From an uncultured Ruminococcus sp. (GTDB lineage Bacteria; Bacillota_A; Clostridia; Oscillospirales; Ruminococcaceae), in the NCBI GenBank assembly GCA_946629405.1, contig CAMOXW010000007.1:1-13490 (forward strand): a stretch of 13,490 bases of DNA, written 5' to 3'. Every line of letters begins with the position of its first letter. Positions within the stretch are counted from its first letter, which is position 1. Shown here one piece after another: positions 12,185 through 13,490 of the stretch. Under the pieces are notes generated by a model. It was not told where the DNA came from and did no database searches. It saw only the letters and a list, made by a program, of their open reading frames with translations. A program made the position numbers and the translations under genes.

Positions 12185-13490
12185 ATGAACTATTTTGACC
12201 AGGACGAAGAAAGCGTCATCAGTGCTCTCGGCAGCGACCGGGAGCACGGACTGACAGACCAGCAGGTGAAGGAAAGCCGTGAAAAATACGGAGAGAATGC
12301 TATCGCCGAGGAAAAACCCAAGAGCCTTCTGCGGGTATTCCTTGAACAGTTCGCGGACCTCCTCGTAGTAATACTCATCATAGCTTCCATAATCTCAATG
12401 ATAAGCGGCGAGATAGGCAGCACTATCGTTATCCTCGTCGTGCTCGTCATGAACGCTGTACTCGGCACCGCTCAGCACGTCAAGGCTCAGAAGTCCCTCA
12501 GCAGCCTCAAAGCCATGAGCTCCCCCAGCGCAAGAGTTATCCGTAACGGCGCCCAGACAGAGATACCTGCCTCTGAAGTAGTTGTAGGCGACATTCTCCT
12601 TATGGAAGCCGGAAACGTTGCCGCTGCCGACGGACGCCTTCTTGAAGCCGCTTCATTGCAGGTCAACGAGAGCGCTCTCACCGGTGAATCGCTGAACGTT
12701 ACCAAGTCCACCGCAAAGATAGAACAGTCCGAGCTTGCTCTCGGCGACAGGGTGAACATGATCTACTCCGGCTCGAATATTTCTAACGGCAGAGGCGTTG
12801 CTGTCGTCACCGCCGTCGGAATGGGCACCGAGATAGGCAAGATCGCTTCCCTCATGCAGAATGCCAAGAAAAAGAAAACTCCCCTCCAGGTCAGCCTCGA
12901 CAAGTTCAGCAAGATACTCTCGATCGCTATCATATTCATATGTATCGCCGTATTCCTGATGACCTACTTCATCAACGACCAGCCCGCCGTTGATGCGCTC
13001 ATGTTCGCTGTAGCGCTCGCAGTTGCGGCAATACCTGAAGCTCTCAGCTCGATAATCACTATCTCCCTCGCTATCGGCACTCAGAAAATGTCGAAGCAGA
13101 AGGCGATCATAAAAGACCTCAAAGCTGTTGAGGGCCTGGGCTGTGTATCAATAATCTGCTCCGACAAGACCGGTACGCTCACCCAGAACAGGATGACTGT
13201 CCGTGACCTCAGCTTCCCCTGTGAGGCAGCAAAGGATGAGCTGCTGCTGGCTATGGCTCTCTGCAACGACGCTGCAAAATCTGAGGACGGCTGGCTCGGT
13301 GACCCTACAGAGACCGCACTCTCCGATTATATGGGCAACGATGAATATATCCGCATCCGCAGCGAAAATCCCAGACTTGACGAGATCCCCTTCGACATCG
13401 ACAGAAAGCTGATGACGACTGTCCACTTATTTGCAGGCGAGCGCCGTGCTTACACAAAGGGCGCGATACACGTTCTTGTCACCTGTATGA
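12185..13490 (+). CDS. P-type ATPase, Ca2+-type (P2), N-terminal 435 residues, cut by window edge
   Basis: This is a cation-pumping P-type ATPase of the P2 (SERCA/PMR1-like) group, acting in the cytoplasmic membrane. The N-terminal cation-ATPase domain (HGLTDQQVKESREKYGENAI) is followed by membrane helices M1-M2 (about 55-98). The actuator domain has ALTGES (164-169). M3-M4 (about 243-300) carries AAIPEALSSI, with Glu285 at the place of SERCA Glu309, a Ca2+ ligand. The phosphorylation site is CSDKTGTLTQN (Asp327), and the nucleotide-binding domain shows GDPTETAL (372-379), FDIDRKLMTT (403-412) and KGA (425-427). The C-terminal half is outside the window. The ribosome binding site AAGGAGA overlaps the LRR gene stop codon, so the two are likely co-transcribed and coupled. 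Ca2+ is likely from the PEAL motif; Mn2+ is possible. Confidence 0.93.
   Translation, partial: MNYFDQDEESVISALGSDREHGLTDQQVKESREKYGENAIAEEKPKSLLRVFLEQFADLLVVILIIASIISMISGEIGSTIVILVVLVMNAVLGTAQHVKAQKSLSSLKAMSSPSARVIRNGAQTEIPASEVVVGDILLMEAGNVAAADGRLLEAASLQVNESALTGESLNVTKSTAKIEQSELALGDRVNMIYSGSNISNGRGVAVVTAVGMGTEIGKIASLMQNAKKKKTPLQVSLDKFSKILSIAIIFICIAVFLMTYFINDQPAVDALMFAVALAVAAIPEALSSIITISLAIGTQKMSKQKAIIKDLKAVEGLGCVSIICSDKTGTLTQNRMTVRDLSFPCEAAKDELLLAMALCNDAAKSEDGWLGDPTETALSDYMGNDEYIRIRSENPRLDEIPFDIDRKLMTTVHLFAGERRAYTKGAIHVLVTCM

Overview
The window looks like chromosomal DNA from an anaerobic Firmicute, most likely a Ruminococcus-type member of the Oscillospiraceae. The evidence is the gene order rimP-nusA-rnpM-ylxQ-infB, strong sigma-A type promoters with GGAGG ribosome binding sites, balanced GC, and Thr/Ser/Asp-rich secreted lipoproteins. 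The genus is inferred, not proven.

Layout. (1) Positions 1-3411, minus strand: the translation/transcription operon rimP-nusA-rnpM-ylxQ-infB, with infB cut by the left edge. Its promoter (TTGATT-17-TATAAT) lies at 3494-3522. The short leader carries a 10-bp terminator-like hairpin that may be an attenuator. (2) Positions 3600-5160, plus strand: one solute-binding lipoprotein with its own strong promoter and terminator and no permease beside it. (3) Positions 5177-10997, minus strand: a six-gene operon from one promoter at 10969-10997. It encodes five small paralogous lipoproteins (called LP5, LP4, LP3, LP2, LP1 in transcription order) and ends with a CNNM/CBS/CorC_HlyC membrane protein and a terminator. 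The lipoproteins are built from repeated beta-rich units of about 75-100 residues that begin with a G-x-W motif. Two module types (A and B) occur in different combinations, with variable acidic or Thr-rich linkers behind the lipid anchor. (4) Positions 11109-13490, plus strand, divergent from (3): a BspA-type leucine-rich-repeat lipoprotein followed 11 bases later by a Ca2+-type P-type ATPase that runs off the right edge. A terminator-like hairpin sits directly before the ribosome binding site of the LRR gene.

How the genes may work together. Region 1 is housekeeping. Regions 3 and 4 share a divergent promoter region, and each pairs surface lipoproteins with a predicted cation-handling membrane protein (CorC/CNNM type and P2 ATPase). 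This suggests, by inference only, a cell-envelope or divalent-cation module. The five-gene modular lipoprotein array is the least explained and most interesting part of the window. I see no rRNA, tRNA, CRISPR array, insertion sequence or phage gene. No stretch over 300 bases lacks a gene; the two largest gaps (3412-3689 and 10916-11192) hold the divergent promoters described below.
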